DNA of 64,000 nt from CAWALV01 sp963782965 (GTDB taxonomy: Bacteria > Actinomycetota > Actinomycetes > Acidothermales > Acidothermaceae), in the NCBI GenBank assembly GCA_963782965.1, contig CAWALV010000006.1, forward strand, positions 682,001 to 746,000, given 5' to 3'. The notes under the pieces were generated by a model. It was not told the origin of the DNA. It worked only from the letters and a program-made list of their open reading frames with translations, and did no database searches. The translations under genes were made by a program, and so were the position numbers. Shown piece after piece: positions 34,970 to 44,411 of this stretch (position 1 is the stretch's first letter; the number at the start of each line of letters is the position of its first letter).

Positions 34970-35503
34970 ATGAGCACAGGGCCGGGTTCGATGCGTGCAT
35001 CCGACCGACTCCCGAAGGGTCTCTTCGAAGGGGGCTTGCGCCGGCAGTTCGGGCACGGACTGCCCAGAGCGGCGGTGGCGTACGCGCTCGCCATCGCGGT
35101 CTATGTGATCTGCGTCGTGATCATCGAAATTCCTTCCCTGCCGAACGGCATCGGGCTGGGCACCACGTTGTACTACCTGTTCGGGCCGCACTTCCTCATT
35201 GCGACGCCGGCCGTGCTCGGCTGCACCAACATCGCGACGCGTTGGCGCGACCACGATCGCGATGCTGCTGCGCTGCGGATGACCGATTTGGCGCTGACGC
35301 TCCTCGTCGTGATTGGTGCGGTGCTGGTGGTCGGCGACATCCTCGGCTTCTTCGGTGTCTTCGGGCTCCCCGGCACTTCCGGCTCGCAGACCTTGTACGC
35401 CGTCCTGCTCCAGCTGGCCGCCGCCGTGGCGTCCGCGGCGGCCGTCGTGTGGGGGTTGGCCGAGCTGACCACGTTGCGCGCTCTCGACCCGCCGGTCGGT
35501 TAG
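34970..35503 (+). CDS. Hypothetical membrane protein, four predicted helices
   Basis: GAGGTG lies just upstream of the ATG. 177 residues with about four hydrophobic segments: AAVAYALAIAVYVICVVIIEI, LGTTLYYLFGPHFLIATPAVLGC, LALTLLVVIGAVLVVGDILGFFGVFG, and LYAVLLQLAAAVASAAAVVWGLAEL. No family recognised. It overlaps the 3' end of the convergent aminotransferase by 4 bases. Confidence 0.7.
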   Translation: MSTGPGSMRASDRLPKGLFEGGLRRQFGHGLPRAAVAYALAIAVYVICVVIIEIPSLPNGIGLGTTLYYLFGPHFLIATPAVLGCTNIATRWRDHDRDAAALRMTDLALTLLVVIGAVLVVGDILGFFGVFGLPGTSGSQTLYAVLLQLAAAVASAAAVVWGLAELTTLRALDPPVG

Positions 35504-36717
35504 CCGACCCGGTGAGCCACGATTTCCGCGACCGCCGCGACGACGAACTCCACCTCGGCCTCGGTGTTGTAGTAGTGCGGTGAGAGCCGCAGGCATCCAT
35601 CGACGTCCTTGGCAAGGAAATCACGCAGTGCGTAGTCACGCAGGCTCACGGAGGAGCTGACCGAACGCCGTTCCAGTTCGGCTTTCAGCGCTTCGGGCCG
35701 CCACCCGGCGACAGTGATGGTGACGATGGCGCACAGCTCGGCACCGCGATCGAGCACCCGGACGCCGTCGAGTGCCCGCAGCCGTTCGCGAAGCAGCCGC
35801 CCGAGTTCGACGCTTCGCTGCGAGGTCCACGCGAGGCCGAGGTCGACGGCGTAGCGCGCGGCGACGGCGCTGCCGACGACACTGCATGTCGAGGATTCCC
35901 ACTCCTCGAAGCGTCGGGCGTCGGCGACCGGCTCGTAGCGCTCCGGCGCTACCCAGCGCGCCCCCCGGACGTCGATGAACAGCGGCTCGTAGCCTTCCTC
36001 CAGCACGCGCTCCGAGACGTACAGCAAGCCCGCTCCCCGAGGCCCGCGGAGGAACTTGCGGCAGGTGCCAGCTAGGAAGTCGCAACCGATCGCCTCGACG
36101 TCCAGCGGGAGTTGTCCGACCGACTGAGCGGCGTCGACGACGTAGAGGAGGTCGAGCTCACGGCACTGCCGGCCTATCTGGGCGACCGGCTGGACCGCCC
36201 CGGAATTCGTCGGCACGTGCGAGACGACGACGCCGCGCGGACGCCGGGTGCGCATCTGGGCAGCCATCGCATCGACGTCGACACCACCCTCGGGCAGCGT
36301 CGGCGCATGCACCACTTCGATGCCGAAGCGCTTGCGCAAAGCGAGGAAGGCCAGCTGATGCGAAACGTAGTCGTCTTCGGTGGTGAGAACGACATCGTCT
36401 GGCGCGAACGGGATCGCGGACAACGCACGGGCGACTGCGTCGGTTGCGCTGGACGTGAACGCGATGTTTTCTGGCTGGCAGTGCAGCAATTCCGCCGTGG
36501 CAGTGTAGAAACCCGCCGTCACAGATTGTTGCCGTGCTGCCGCTGCGTATCCGCCGATCTCGGCTTCGAGGTCGAGGTGACGATGCATGGCCGCCAGCAC
36601 CGGCGCCGGCATCAGCGCGGCGCCCGCGTTGTCGAAGTGCACCCCGTTGCCACAGCCAGGTGTCTCGGCCCGCAGCCGTTCGACCCTGCGCAGCGTGTCG
36701 ACCCGATTCGCCGCCAT
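35500..36717 (-). CDS. Class V aminotransferase (cysteine desulfurase/selenocysteine lyase-like)
   Basis: This 405-residue fold-type I PLP enzyme has VHFDNAGAALMPAPVLAAMHRHLDLE at the N-terminus, NIAFTSSATDAVARAL, VVVSHVPTNSGAVQPVAQIG, LLYVVDAAQSVGQLPLDVEAIGCDFLAGTCRKFLRGPRGAGLLYVS (PLP Lys in CRKF) and a C-terminal domain. Typical of the CsdB/ergothioneine-lyase-like branch. No Fe-S scaffold or partner gene is near, so the sulphur substrate is unclear. Confidence 0.87.
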   Translation of the reverse strand: MAANRVDTLRRVERLRAETPGCGNGVHFDNAGAALMPAPVLAAMHRHLDLEAEIGGYAAAARQQSVTAGFYTATAELLHCQPENIAFTSSATDAVARALSAIPFAPDDVVLTTEDDYVSHQLAFLALRKRFGIEVVHAPTLPEGGVDVDAMAAQMRTRRPRGVVVSHVPTNSGAVQPVAQIGRQCRELDLLYVVDAAQSVGQLPLDVEAIGCDFLAGTCRKFLRGPRGAGLLYVSERVLEEGYEPLFIDVRGARWVAPERYEPVADARRFEEWESSTCSVVGSAVAARYAVDLGLAWTSQRSVELGRLLRERLRALDGVRVLDRGAELCAIVTITVAGWRPEALKAELERRSVSSSVSLRDYALRDFLAKDVDGCLRLSPHYYNTEAEVEFVVAAVAEIVAHRVG

Positions 36718-36772
36718 GGTTGCCCACGCTAGCGGCAGGCCTGGGCCCGGTGCGGCGGGCTAGCCTTGAGCC

Positions 36773-37000
36773 ATGTGCCGAAGTATCAAGACGCTGCGCC
36801 AGCCCTACGTCGACCAGGTCACGTCGGACGACGTCGAGGCCGCCGCGCTGCAGTACGTGCGAAAGATCGCCGGGATGCGGCGGCCGTCCCGGGTCAACGA
36901 GGAAGCGTTCGCCTCAGCAGTGGCGGAAGTCGCCGCATCGACGGCTCGGCTCCTCGACAAGCTCGAGATGCCGCAGCGCCGGCCTGCACAGTTGAAGTAG
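36773..37000 (+). CDS. DUF2277-family small protein
   Basis: This 75-residue protein begins MCRSIKTLRQP and contains EAAALQYVRKIAGMRRPSRVNEEAFASAVAEVAASTARLLDKL, the full DUF2277 pattern (Cys at position 2 and MR.PS). Function unknown. Confidence 0.9.
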   Translation: MCRSIKTLRQPYVDQVTSDDVEAAALQYVRKIAGMRRPSRVNEEAFASAVAEVAASTARLLDKLEMPQRRPAQLK

Positions 37001-37251
37001 GTCAGTGCGGCGGTGGGGTGCGGTCGTTTGGTGTGCCGCGCTGATCGCCGAATCGGGACTGCATGTGGGCTGTTGGTTCGCTAAGGCGCGGCCGCTGATA
37101 TGTGCGGAATCTCCGCGCGGTCGTACCGACATGCGGTTCGCTGCTTCGCCGGGGCGCTGGGTGGTGTTGGAGCACGCGCTGGCCGGCGTACAACCCCGGT
37201 CGCGGGTTGTGCGTCTAGCGATCGGGCATGGTCTATGACGGGAGGTGCGAG
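37001..37251. other. Intergenic region, no gene supported
   Basis: About 250 bp upstream of the second YCF48-like lipoprotein gene. I see no ORF with family support and no clear regulatory motif beyond the ribosome-binding site GGGAGG near 37241. Confidence 0.4.
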
Positions 37252-38658
37252 ATGCGGCGGTGTCCGCCCGCCGGCCGGTGGCAGCTGATGGCGGTGATCG
37301 TGGGTCTCGGTGTGACAGCCGGAGCGGCCGGATGTGCGGCAGGTTCGACACACGCAAAGCCGGCAGCCGGTACGCACACTTCGTCGGCGGCGCGGCCGTC
37401 TGTGCCGCTGTCATCGAGCATGGTGCTTTCGCCAATGCCGTCGACGGGGGGTGGGGCCGGGCCATCGGCTGTGGCGCCGACGCTGGTCTACGCCGACCAT
37501 GGGGTCGCGGTGGTGGGCGTCGGCGGTGACTCGGTTGCGCCCGCGGTGTGGTTGAGCACTGACCTTTCGGATTGGCGGGAAGTGACGCCGCCGGCCGCCG
37601 ATCGCTCGCCCGGGCCGGGCGGCTACCCGATGTTCGTCGATGCGACATTCCTTGATGAGACCACCGGCTGGGTGGAGGCCTGGGATTCGTTTCACCTGTC
37701 GACCACCGTGTACGGCACCAGCGACGGCGGCGCGAGCTGGCGGGTCGTCACGCACGGCAGCGCCGGCGACCACGCAGGCGACGCCGACTGGTTCGACCTG
37801 GTCAGCCCGCGGGTCGCCTTCCAGGAGACGATCGCCGCGACGGCACCCAGGATGGACCTTCAAGTCAGCACCGACGCGGGGCAGAGCTGGCGCAGCGTCT
37901 ACACCGGCCCGCCGCCGTGGGCGGCGTCCTCGCCGAGCGGGCCGTTTGAGATGCCGGTGGTGTTCACCTCGGCCACCCGCGGGTTCGCCGCAAGCGGTAT
38001 CCCCCCAGCCGAGACCGCCGCCGCCGGATTGTTCTTGACCACCGACACCGGCCGGCACTGGCAGCAACTGACTCCGCCGCTCCCCATCGACGCCACCCGC
38101 TGCGCGCCTCAAGGCGCCGTGGAGTGCCTGACCAGTCTGCCGACCATCGCCGCTGACGGCAGCGGGGTACTGGCCACCGAAGCCGTCACCGCTGACAGCG
38201 CCCACGTGGCTTTCGACACCACCGCTGACGCCGGCACAACCTGGACGCAGGCCGCCACCGCCACTTTCCCGGTGACCGGTACCACCGGCGCGAAACCGTC
38301 GTGGGCGCTGGTGTCCACGCCGACCGCCCGGACCTGGTGGGTCGTCGCCGACGTCGGTGGGCGCCTCACCAGCCGCATCACCCCCGACGCCGGGGGGCAC
38401 TGGTCCACCAGCACGGCGCCGACCGGCGCGGGGACACCAAGCCGCCTGCACGCGCTGGATTCCCGCCGCGCACTGCTCACCACCGTCGTGCAGCAACCCG
38501 GCCAACCCTTCACCCCGCGGGTGTACGTCAGCACCGACAGCGGCCACACCTGGAGGCCGCTCGCCCTGCAAACGCCCGCCGCGCCGACCGACCCCGCGAC
38601 GTCGCCGGCCACCGGAAGCAACCCCACACCATCCGCGACACCGGCCAAGACCCCCTGA
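37252..38658 (+). CDS. Secreted lipoprotein with YCF48/BNR-like repeats (second paralogue)
   Basis: The ATG at 37252 (MRRCPPAGRWQLMAVIVGLGVTAGAAGCAAG) is preceded by GGGAGGTG. The lipobox is GAAGC. After a Ser/Pro linker come propeller-type repeats: YGTSDGGASWRVVTHGS, LQVSTDAGQSWRSVYTG, LFLTTDTGRHWQQLTPPL, AFDTTADAGTTWTQAATA and VYVSTDSGHTWRPLAL. These DGG.SW motifs are BNR/Asp-box-like. It ends in a Pro/Thr/Ala-rich tail. It shares its architecture with 778-2118. Confidence 0.8.
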   Translation: MRRCPPAGRWQLMAVIVGLGVTAGAAGCAAGSTHAKPAAGTHTSSAARPSVPLSSSMVLSPMPSTGGGAGPSAVAPTLVYADHGVAVVGVGGDSVAPAVWLSTDLSDWREVTPPAADRSPGPGGYPMFVDATFLDETTGWVEAWDSFHLSTTVYGTSDGGASWRVVTHGSAGDHAGDADWFDLVSPRVAFQETIAATAPRMDLQVSTDAGQSWRSVYTGPPPWAASSPSGPFEMPVVFTSATRGFAASGIPPAETAAAGLFLTTDTGRHWQQLTPPLPIDATRCAPQGAVECLTSLPTIAADGSGVLATEAVTADSAHVAFDTTADAGTTWTQAATATFPVTGTTGAKPSWALVSTPTARTWWVVADVGGRLTSRITPDAGGHWSTSTAPTGAGTPSRLHALDSRRALLTTVVQQPGQPFTPRVYVSTDSGHTWRPLALQTPAAPTDPATSPATGSNPTPSATPAKTP

Positions 38659-38796
38659 AGAGGCCCCGGAACGATCCATCGGCGCGGTCAGCAACTGCTG
38701 CCGGCGAGCCCCGGCCAGCGCCATATCAGACGGCTACGCGTGCGCCGATGTCTACGCGATCGAACAGATCCGGCTACACGACGAATCCTGGTCCGC

Positions 38797-39315
38797 TTAT
38801 TGCAGCTCGGCTGCGATGTCCTGATAACTGGGGTGCAGTTCTCGCCAGCGAGCCCGCGGTTCGGAGCGCTCCTGCCCTGTGAGGTAGGCGGCAAGGCCCT
38901 CGACGAGGACCTGGTCGCCCGCGCCGTAAGCGGCGATCTGTTCGAGGGGCAGGCCTCGGTCCTCGAACACGACGCTCGTCTTGGGGCCTTCGGCGGTCAG
39001 TGTCACCTCGATGACGCAGTCCGGTTCGTCCGCGGACTTGGTCAGGATCATCAGTCGCCCCGGGGGTTCGCAGGCTTCCACGCGGCCGGTGCCTTCCCAT
39101 CCGGTGGCGTAGAAGGCCGCGCGGAACTCGCCGCCGGGACTCAAATCGCCTTCCACTTCGCCGAGCCACTGCACGAGGCGGCTTGGATCGGTTAGCGCCG
39201 ACCACAGGTCGTCGAGTTGGGTGTCGAAGACGACTTCGAGGCGCACGACGCCTGCGTCGTCTACTGATCGCAGGCTTCCGCGGATCTGGTTCGCAGCGGG
39301 GGTGTTGCTGGCCAT
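38797..39315 (-). CDS. SRPBCC (AHSA1-like) domain protein
   Basis: This 172-residue START-like protein contains VVRLEVVFDTQLDDLWSALTDPSRLVQWLGEVEGDLSPGGEFRAAF and SVVFEDRGLPLEQIAAYGAGDQVLVEGLAAYL. AHSA1-like proteins bind hydrophobic ligands or assist chaperones. It lies 121 bp downstream of a paralogue on the same strand, with which it shares many aligned positions. Confidence 0.85.
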   Translation of the reverse strand: MASNTPAANQIRGSLRSVDDAGVVRLEVVFDTQLDDLWSALTDPSRLVQWLGEVEGDLSPGGEFRAAFYATGWEGTGRVEACEPPGRLMILTKSADEPDCVIEVTLTAEGPKTSVVFEDRGLPLEQIAAYGAGDQVLVEGLAAYLTGQERSEPRARWRELHPSYQDIAAELQ

Positions 39316-39436
39316 GCGGTGCTCCTTGTTCGAAGCTTCATCGGCTTACCGCGATGAGTTCTCACAACGACGCTGTGTCGGCCCAAAAGTAATCGGTGAC
39401 GAAGAGGTGCCGTTTCACGGCACGGCGGTCGTAGAG

Positions 39437-39949
39437 CTAGCTGACACCCACTGCTTCATAGGCTGAAAGGAGCTCATTCCAGCGGGCTTCGGCGTCTCGA
39501 AGCTTGCGACCGTTGATGTAGTCGGCCAGATGCTCGACGTGAATCTGAATGCCCGCGCCGTAGGCGGGGAGCAGACTGACGGGCATGCCCCGCTCTTCCC
39601 AGACCAGCCTGGTCTGGGCGCCCTCGGCAATCAGTTGGGCTTCTATCACCGTCTGCTCCGGCTGGCCAGGCTGCCGGTCGGGATCGCGCATCGTCAAAAG
39701 CAGACGCTGCGGAGACTCGCACGCGTCCACCCGCCCCCTGCGGTCTCCCGCGAGGGCGATGCGCACACGGAACTCGCCTCCCTGAGTTAGGTCACCCTCT
39801 ACCTCACCGAACCAGTGGGCCAGCCGCTCGGGATCGGTGAGTGCTCCCCAAAGGTCATCGATCGCGGTATCGAGGCGACTTTCCATACGCACGACACCCT
39901 CGCCATCGACTGAATGCAAACTCCCCAGAACGGCTGTCTCGCCCGCCAT
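39437..39949 (-). CDS. SRPBCC (AHSA1-like) domain protein, tandem paralogue
   Basis: A 170-residue paralogue of the neighbour at 38797: VVRMESRLDTAIDDLWGALTDPERLAHWFGEVEGDLTQGGEFRVRI and LVWEERGMPVSLLPAYGAGIQIHVEHLADYINGR. The shared blocks in order indicate a local duplication followed by clear divergence. Function unknown. Confidence 0.85.
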   Translation of the reverse strand: MAGETAVLGSLHSVDGEGVVRMESRLDTAIDDLWGALTDPERLAHWFGEVEGDLTQGGEFRVRIALAGDRRGRVDACESPQRLLLTMRDPDRQPGQPEQTVIEAQLIAEGAQTRLVWEERGMPVSLLPAYGAGIQIHVEHLADYINGRKLRDAEARWNELLSAYEAVGVS

Positions 39950-40177
39950 CTCGGTCCTCCTCTTGCTTACGCCTTACTTGAGTCTCGCTGAGGCGAACAT
40001 CCGCTAGTGCCGTTCGCCAGTGCGTTGGCCGTCAATGCTCAGACGCCAGAACGGCCAGGAATTCATCGGACCCTGCGTCATGGCCTCCTGTCGACGTCGC
40101 GAGGCTCGGCCGACGCGAACCGCGCCATGTAGGTGCCGTTCTCATCAGCGGCCCCTTCGCCTGGCAGAGTAGGCGGC

Positions 40178-40450
40178 GTGAATGAGCGTCGGCGGCAGCG
40201 AGGGGCGCGGTGGAACGCGTTGAGCCTCGACGAGCGAGTCGCGAAGTGGCGTCGTCTCGCGATTGGCAACACAGTCGCCGGAGCGGTCGTGGTTGCCGTC
40301 GCGTGGGCCCTCTGGTCACCTCTCGTGGTCTGGGTCGTTACGGTCGTCATGGCTGCCGCCGTCGCTGACCCTTGGTATCTGGTCGGACGGACACGAAAGA
40401 CCGGGAACCCGTTTCTGCGGGGAACGACACGCCCGCCCAGCAGCGAATAA
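40178..40450 (+). CDS. Hypothetical small membrane protein
   Basis: The GTG at 40178 (VNERRRQRGARWNALSLDERVAKWRRLAIGN) is a likely start. About 90 residues with one long or two short hydrophobic helices (TVAGAVVVAVAWALWSPLVVWVVTVVMAAAVADPW) between basic tails. No family recognised. Confidence 0.5.
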   Translation: MNERRRQRGARWNALSLDERVAKWRRLAIGNTVAGAVVVAVAWALWSPLVVWVVTVVMAAAVADPWYLVGRTRKTGNPFLRGTTRPPSSE

Positions 40451-40681
40451 GTGCCGCTACCGGCGGCCCCTCGGGCGCGCCGGCCACGTACCGAACACTC
40501 CGTCTGCGCGCCGCAGGCCGGGGGGAATCGAGCTCGCAAACCGAGCAGACGGTTCCAGAAGACGTTGACACCTGCAACGAACTGCTCAGGTGGCGCGCTG
40601 CGACGCTGGTGCACGCCGGTGAATCACGTGGCTGCGCCCTGCGGATACGCTGCGGAGGTGCCTGGATCCGGAGCCGCGCCC

Positions 40682-41947
40682 GTGCGCTCGGTCGGATTGT
40701 GGGGCGCTGTCGCCATCGGTGTGGGCGGCATGGTGGGTGGTGGGATCTTCGCGGTTCTGGGGTTGTCGGTGCAGATTACGCGGGGGGCGGCACCGCTGGC
40801 CTTCCTGTTCGCCGGGTTGGTGGCGTTGCTGACGGCGCGGTCGTACGCGTTGTTGTCGACGTCGTATCCCAGTCGCGGCGGCACGGTGACGTTCGTGAAC
40901 CGCGCGTTCGGCCCGGGGATGTTTTCGGGCGGGATCAATGTGTTGTTGTGGTTGAGCTACATCGTCATGCTCGCGTTGTACTCGCAGGCATTCGCCGGCT
41001 ACGCGGCCAGTTTCCTGCCAACGGCGGACCGCAATCTGGGCAAGCACCTGTTGCTCACCCTGGTGATCGTGCTCATCACTGGGCTGAACCTCGCCGGCGC
41101 CTCCACCGTGGCCAGGGCAGAACGAGTCGTGGTGGCGATCAAGCTCACGATCTTGCTGCTGTTCGTTGCGGTCGGCCTTGCGGGCGTGTCCGGAGCCCGG
41201 CTGGCGCCGGATCAGTGGAGCTCACCGGTGTCGGTCATCGCCGGAGGAATGATCATCTTTCTGGCGTATGAGGGTTTCGAGCTCATCGCGAACGCCGCCG
41301 AAGACGTCACCGACCCGGGCCGCACGCTCACCCGCGCCTACTACATCTGCGTGCTGTTCGTCATCGCGCTCTACGTCGCAGTCGCTGTCGTCGCGGTGGG
41401 GTCGCTGCCGGTGGCCAGCCTGATCCATGCCCGCGACTACGCCCTGGCGCAGGCCGCGCGGCCGGCGCTGGGGGCAGTCGGATTCACGATGATCGCCGTG
41501 GCGGCGATGCTGTCAACGGCGTCGGCGATCAACGCGACTCTCTACGGGTCCGCCCGCATGAGTTACACCATCGCTAAGTCCCGGGAGTTGCCGGAACAGC
41601 TTGAACGACCGATCTGGAACCAGCCGCTGGAAGGACTGCTCATTACCGCTGGGGCGACGGTCGTCCTGGCGAACGTGCTGAACCTGGACAGCATCTCCAC
41701 CATGGGCAGCGCCGGCTTCCTGATCATCTTCGCCGTGGTCAACGCGGCGGAGGCCCGTACCGCCAAGCAGCGTCATTCAAGGCCGTGGATCTCCATCGTC
41801 GCCTGCGCAGCGTGTGCGCTCGCGCTGATCGCGCTGATCGCCAAGAGCAGCCTCAGCGCCATCTCCGTGCTGGTGGTCATGGTCGCGGTGTCGTTCAGTG
41901 TCGAGGCCACGTTCCGGCACATGACCCGCGAACCCGCGCGGGCCTAA
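40682..41947 (+). CDS. APC-family amino acid permease
   Basis: The GTG at 40682 (VRSVGLWGAVAIGVGGMVGGGIFAVLG) has GGAG 8 bases upstream. 421 residues, about 12 helices. The GxG of helix 1 (GVGGMVGGGIF), YPSRGGTVTFVNRAFGP and FLAYEGFELIANAAEDVTDPGRTLTRAYY are hallmarks of APC transporters. Substrate unknown; import of amino acids or related amines is expected. Confidence 0.9.
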   Translation: MRSVGLWGAVAIGVGGMVGGGIFAVLGLSVQITRGAAPLAFLFAGLVALLTARSYALLSTSYPSRGGTVTFVNRAFGPGMFSGGINVLLWLSYIVMLALYSQAFAGYAASFLPTADRNLGKHLLLTLVIVLITGLNLAGASTVARAERVVVAIKLTILLLFVAVGLAGVSGARLAPDQWSSPVSVIAGGMIIFLAYEGFELIANAAEDVTDPGRTLTRAYYICVLFVIALYVAVAVVAVGSLPVASLIHARDYALAQAARPALGAVGFTMIAVAAMLSTASAINATLYGSARMSYTIAKSRELPEQLERPIWNQPLEGLLITAGATVVLANVLNLDSISTMGSAGFLIIFAVVNAAEARTAKQRHSRPWISIVACAACALALIALIAKSSLSAISVLVVMVAVSFSVEATFRHMTREPARA

Positions 41948-42556
41948 ATCCACGAGAGGTTGCCGGGCCTGCGCCTGTGATCAGGTGGCGACGCTTCTCG
42001 GCGTTGCTGTAGGCGATTCGCCCGTCGACGGCGGCTGCGAAGGTCGTGAAGCTCAGTCCCTCTCTCGGCTCACGCGCCCCGCAGCCGTCGGTCCATGACG
42101 CCATGACCTCACGCCGACATCGGCGGCCTCGCCGTGACACCACTTGGCGAGGTGCGGACGGCGAAACTCCGGCGTCCCACCGGGCTCCCGGTGGCGGGCA
42201 ACCCGGATGACATCGTCTCAGAACTCCTTGGGAAATGGTCTCGGCATGGTCAACATCCTTCCAGCGAAGCCCCACGGCTCCACAGATCAGATGTCACCCA
42301 TCCGTGCAGCAGACCCTCGCGGGAAGCGCGCGGGAATTGTGTCGGCAGGGCACGCGTTCCGGCCGCCACCTGCCGACGGCGACGTCGATGCGGTCGTCCC
42401 CCTTGCGAGGTTGGCGGCGGCCGGCGGTAGCCACAACTGCCCCAGCCGTACCCACCGCGGGACAGCACCGGCGGGTCGCCCCCGGGCGCAACCGAAGACC
42501 TCATCTGCGCGCTGCGCGCGCGACATCGGACAACGAACAATCCGAGCAGATCGACG
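41948..42556. other. Gene-poor stretch (about 600 bp) left of IS481 copy B
   Basis: Several overlapping open frames exist on both strands but none has a ribosome-binding site plus recognisable family sequence. It may be degraded accessory DNA. The IS481 target duplication GTTAGC is at 42557-42562. Confidence 0.5.
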
Positions 42557-42562
42557 GTTAGC

Positions 42563-43680
42563 TGTGATGTCCGGGGACGTTGTACCGGGGTGAGTTGATC
42601 TCGGCCTGTCGTTGAGGCAGGCGAAGGCCTCTGGTTGTGAAGTGGAGCTGTCTAAGGAACCGCTTCACGAACCGGAGGCCTTCGTGTCCCACGCTAATGC
42701 CCCGCTGACCCCACGTGCTCGTCTGCGTCTGGCTCGGCTTGTCGTCGATTCAGGCTGGACGTATTCGGCGGCGGCGAAGATGTTCATGGTCTCGCCTCGC
42801 ACGGCTGCCAAGTGGGCCGCGCGTTACCGAAGCGAGGGGCCGGCCGGGATGACCGACCGATCCTCACGCCCGCGTCGCAGTCCCACGAAGACACCCGAGC
42901 ACGTCAAGCGCCAGATTGTGCAGCTGCGGTGGCGCAAGCGGCTCGGGCCGGTGCAGATCGCCGGCCAGCTCGGCGTCCCGGCCTCGACCGTGCACGCCGT
43001 GCTGGTGCGTTGCCGGATCAATCGGCTGTCTCACATCGACCGCATCACCGGTGAGCCGCTGCGCCGTTACGAGCACGCCCACCCCGGCTCGTTGATCCAC
43101 GTCGACGTCACCAAGTTCGGCAACATCCCCGACGGCGGTGGCTGGCGCTACGTCGGCAAGTTCCAAGGCGACCGCAACCGGGCCGCCACCATCGCGCGCA
43201 CCGGCACGCCACGAAGCGCCACCCATGCGCCCTTGGTGGGCACGGCGTTCGTGCACACCGTCATCGACGATCACTCGCGCGTGGCCTATGCCGAGATCTG
43301 CGCCGACGAGAAGGCCGACACCGCCATCGGCGTGTTGCAGCGCGCCGTCGCCTGGTTCGCCGCCCGCGGTGTGAGTGTCGAACGCGTCCTGTCAGACAAC
43401 GGCGCCTGCTACCGATCCTTCGCCTGGCGCGACACCTGCGCCGCACTGCACATCACACACAAGCGGACCCGGCCCTACCGACCGCAGACGAACGGGAAGA
43501 TCGAGCGATTCCACCGCACGCTGTCCGACGGCTGGGCCTACGCCCGGCACTACCAATCAGAAGACGACCGCCGAGCGGCCCTTCCCAGCTGGCTGCACTT
43601 CTACAATCACCACCGAGCCCACAGCGCCATCGGAGGCCACCCGCCGATCAGCCGCCTGACCAACCTGCCTGGACATCACA
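42563..43680 (+). mobile_element. IS481-family insertion sequence, copy B (1118 bp)
   Basis: Same ends as copy A, flanked by the 6-bp direct repeat GTTAGC (42557-42562 and 43681-43686). Direct orientation relative to copy A; the two are about 15.3 kb apart. Apparently one base different from copy A. Confidence 0.95.
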
Positions 43681-43685
43681 GTTAG
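42684..43685 (+). CDS. IS481-family transposase, copy B
   Basis: Identical to copy A except Leu to Pro at residue 8 (VSHANAP). DDE residues as in copy A. Again the frame leaves the element and is closed by TAG of the target duplication, here GTTAGC (last codon AGT). Different target bases, same solution, which argues that the element depends on its target for a stop codon. Confidence 0.95.
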   Translation: MSHANAPLTPRARLRLARLVVDSGWTYSAAAKMFMVSPRTAAKWAARYRSEGPAGMTDRSSRPRRSPTKTPEHVKRQIVQLRWRKRLGPVQIAGQLGVPASTVHAVLVRCRINRLSHIDRITGEPLRRYEHAHPGSLIHVDVTKFGNIPDGGGWRYVGKFQGDRNRAATIARTGTPRSATHAPLVGTAFVHTVIDDHSRVAYAEICADEKADTAIGVLQRAVAWFAARGVSVERVLSDNGACYRSFAWRDTCAALHITHKRTRPYRPQTNGKIERFHRTLSDGWAYARHYQSEDDRRAALPSWLHFYNHHRAHSAIGGHPPISRLTNLPGHHS

Positions 43686-43730
43686 CGGGCGTCGAGGTTT
43701 GTGGGTGCGCCGAGCGTTGACGGTCAGGCG

Positions 43731-44369
43731 CTAACGGTCCTTCAGTTTCGGCAGTTCGGCCGCCGTGCGTGCCGGCGTGATGGGTGGAGGAGGGCGACGT
43801 GGTTCGCGTACCCCGGCCGATCCGCCGGGATGGGGTCGCGGCGTCGCTCGCGCGCCACCTGGTGGGCGGTAACTGAACAAGATTTCAACCACGCCGGCCA
43901 GACACAGACCGACGACGGCGCCCGCCCGGCCGAGCAGGATGCCGCCCGGCGCAGCGAGCACCGCCCATAGCGCAAGCCGGACCCGCCAGAACAGATACGC
44001 GTACCGTTCGAAACGATGACCCCCCGGCAGCGTCACGACCACTGGTAGCGACAGCGACCACCTGAGCCGTCGCGCATGCCATGTCGCGCTGCGATAGTGC
44101 ACCGTCGCCGGCTCGGCCTCACGCACGCTCCAGCCGGCCGGCACTGGGTGACGCGGTTGACCAGGATCAGGGACCAGCCAGGCGTAACCACGGCGGATCA
44201 TCACCGGGTACGCGAACCGGTCGATGAACGGTGTCACGAACCACGCGCGCAGCCACCACGGGGCGGCCGCACGCTCCCAGCGCAGCTCATAGCCACCCGG
44301 AATCCAGTTCCAGCCAGCAAGGCGCACCCACCCATCGTGACACCACCACCGGCACACCGCGCCGAACAT
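43731..44369 (-). CDS. Hypothetical protein with two hydrophobic segments
   Basis: 212 residues. Trp- and Arg-rich N-terminal half (WVRLAGWNWIPGGYELRWERAAAPWWLRAWFVTPFIDRFAYPVMIRRGYAWLVPD). A hydrophobic region around residues 125-165 (LFWRVRLALWAVLAAPGGILLGRAGAVVGLCLAGVVEILF) and a Pro/Arg-rich tail follow. No family recognised. It lies between IS481 copy B and the integrase remnant, so it may be accessory. The start is uncertain; a GTG near residue 15 is possible. Confidence 0.5.
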   Translation of the reverse strand: MFGAVCRWWCHDGWVRLAGWNWIPGGYELRWERAAAPWWLRAWFVTPFIDRFAYPVMIRRGYAWLVPDPGQPRHPVPAGWSVREAEPATVHYRSATWHARRLRWSLSLPVVVTLPGGHRFERYAYLFWRVRLALWAVLAAPGGILLGRAGAVVGLCLAGVVEILFSYRPPGGARATPRPHPGGSAGVREPRRPPPPITPARTAAELPKLKDR

Positions 44370-44411
44370 TCCATCGGCGCCGCCATCGCCGGCTGTGCCA
44401 AGCGTGTCGGA

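Noticed and set aside
41895..42275. Minus-strand 126-residue frame in the gene-poor region
   Set aside because: No ribosome-binding site or recognisable domain; overlaps the permease 3' end.
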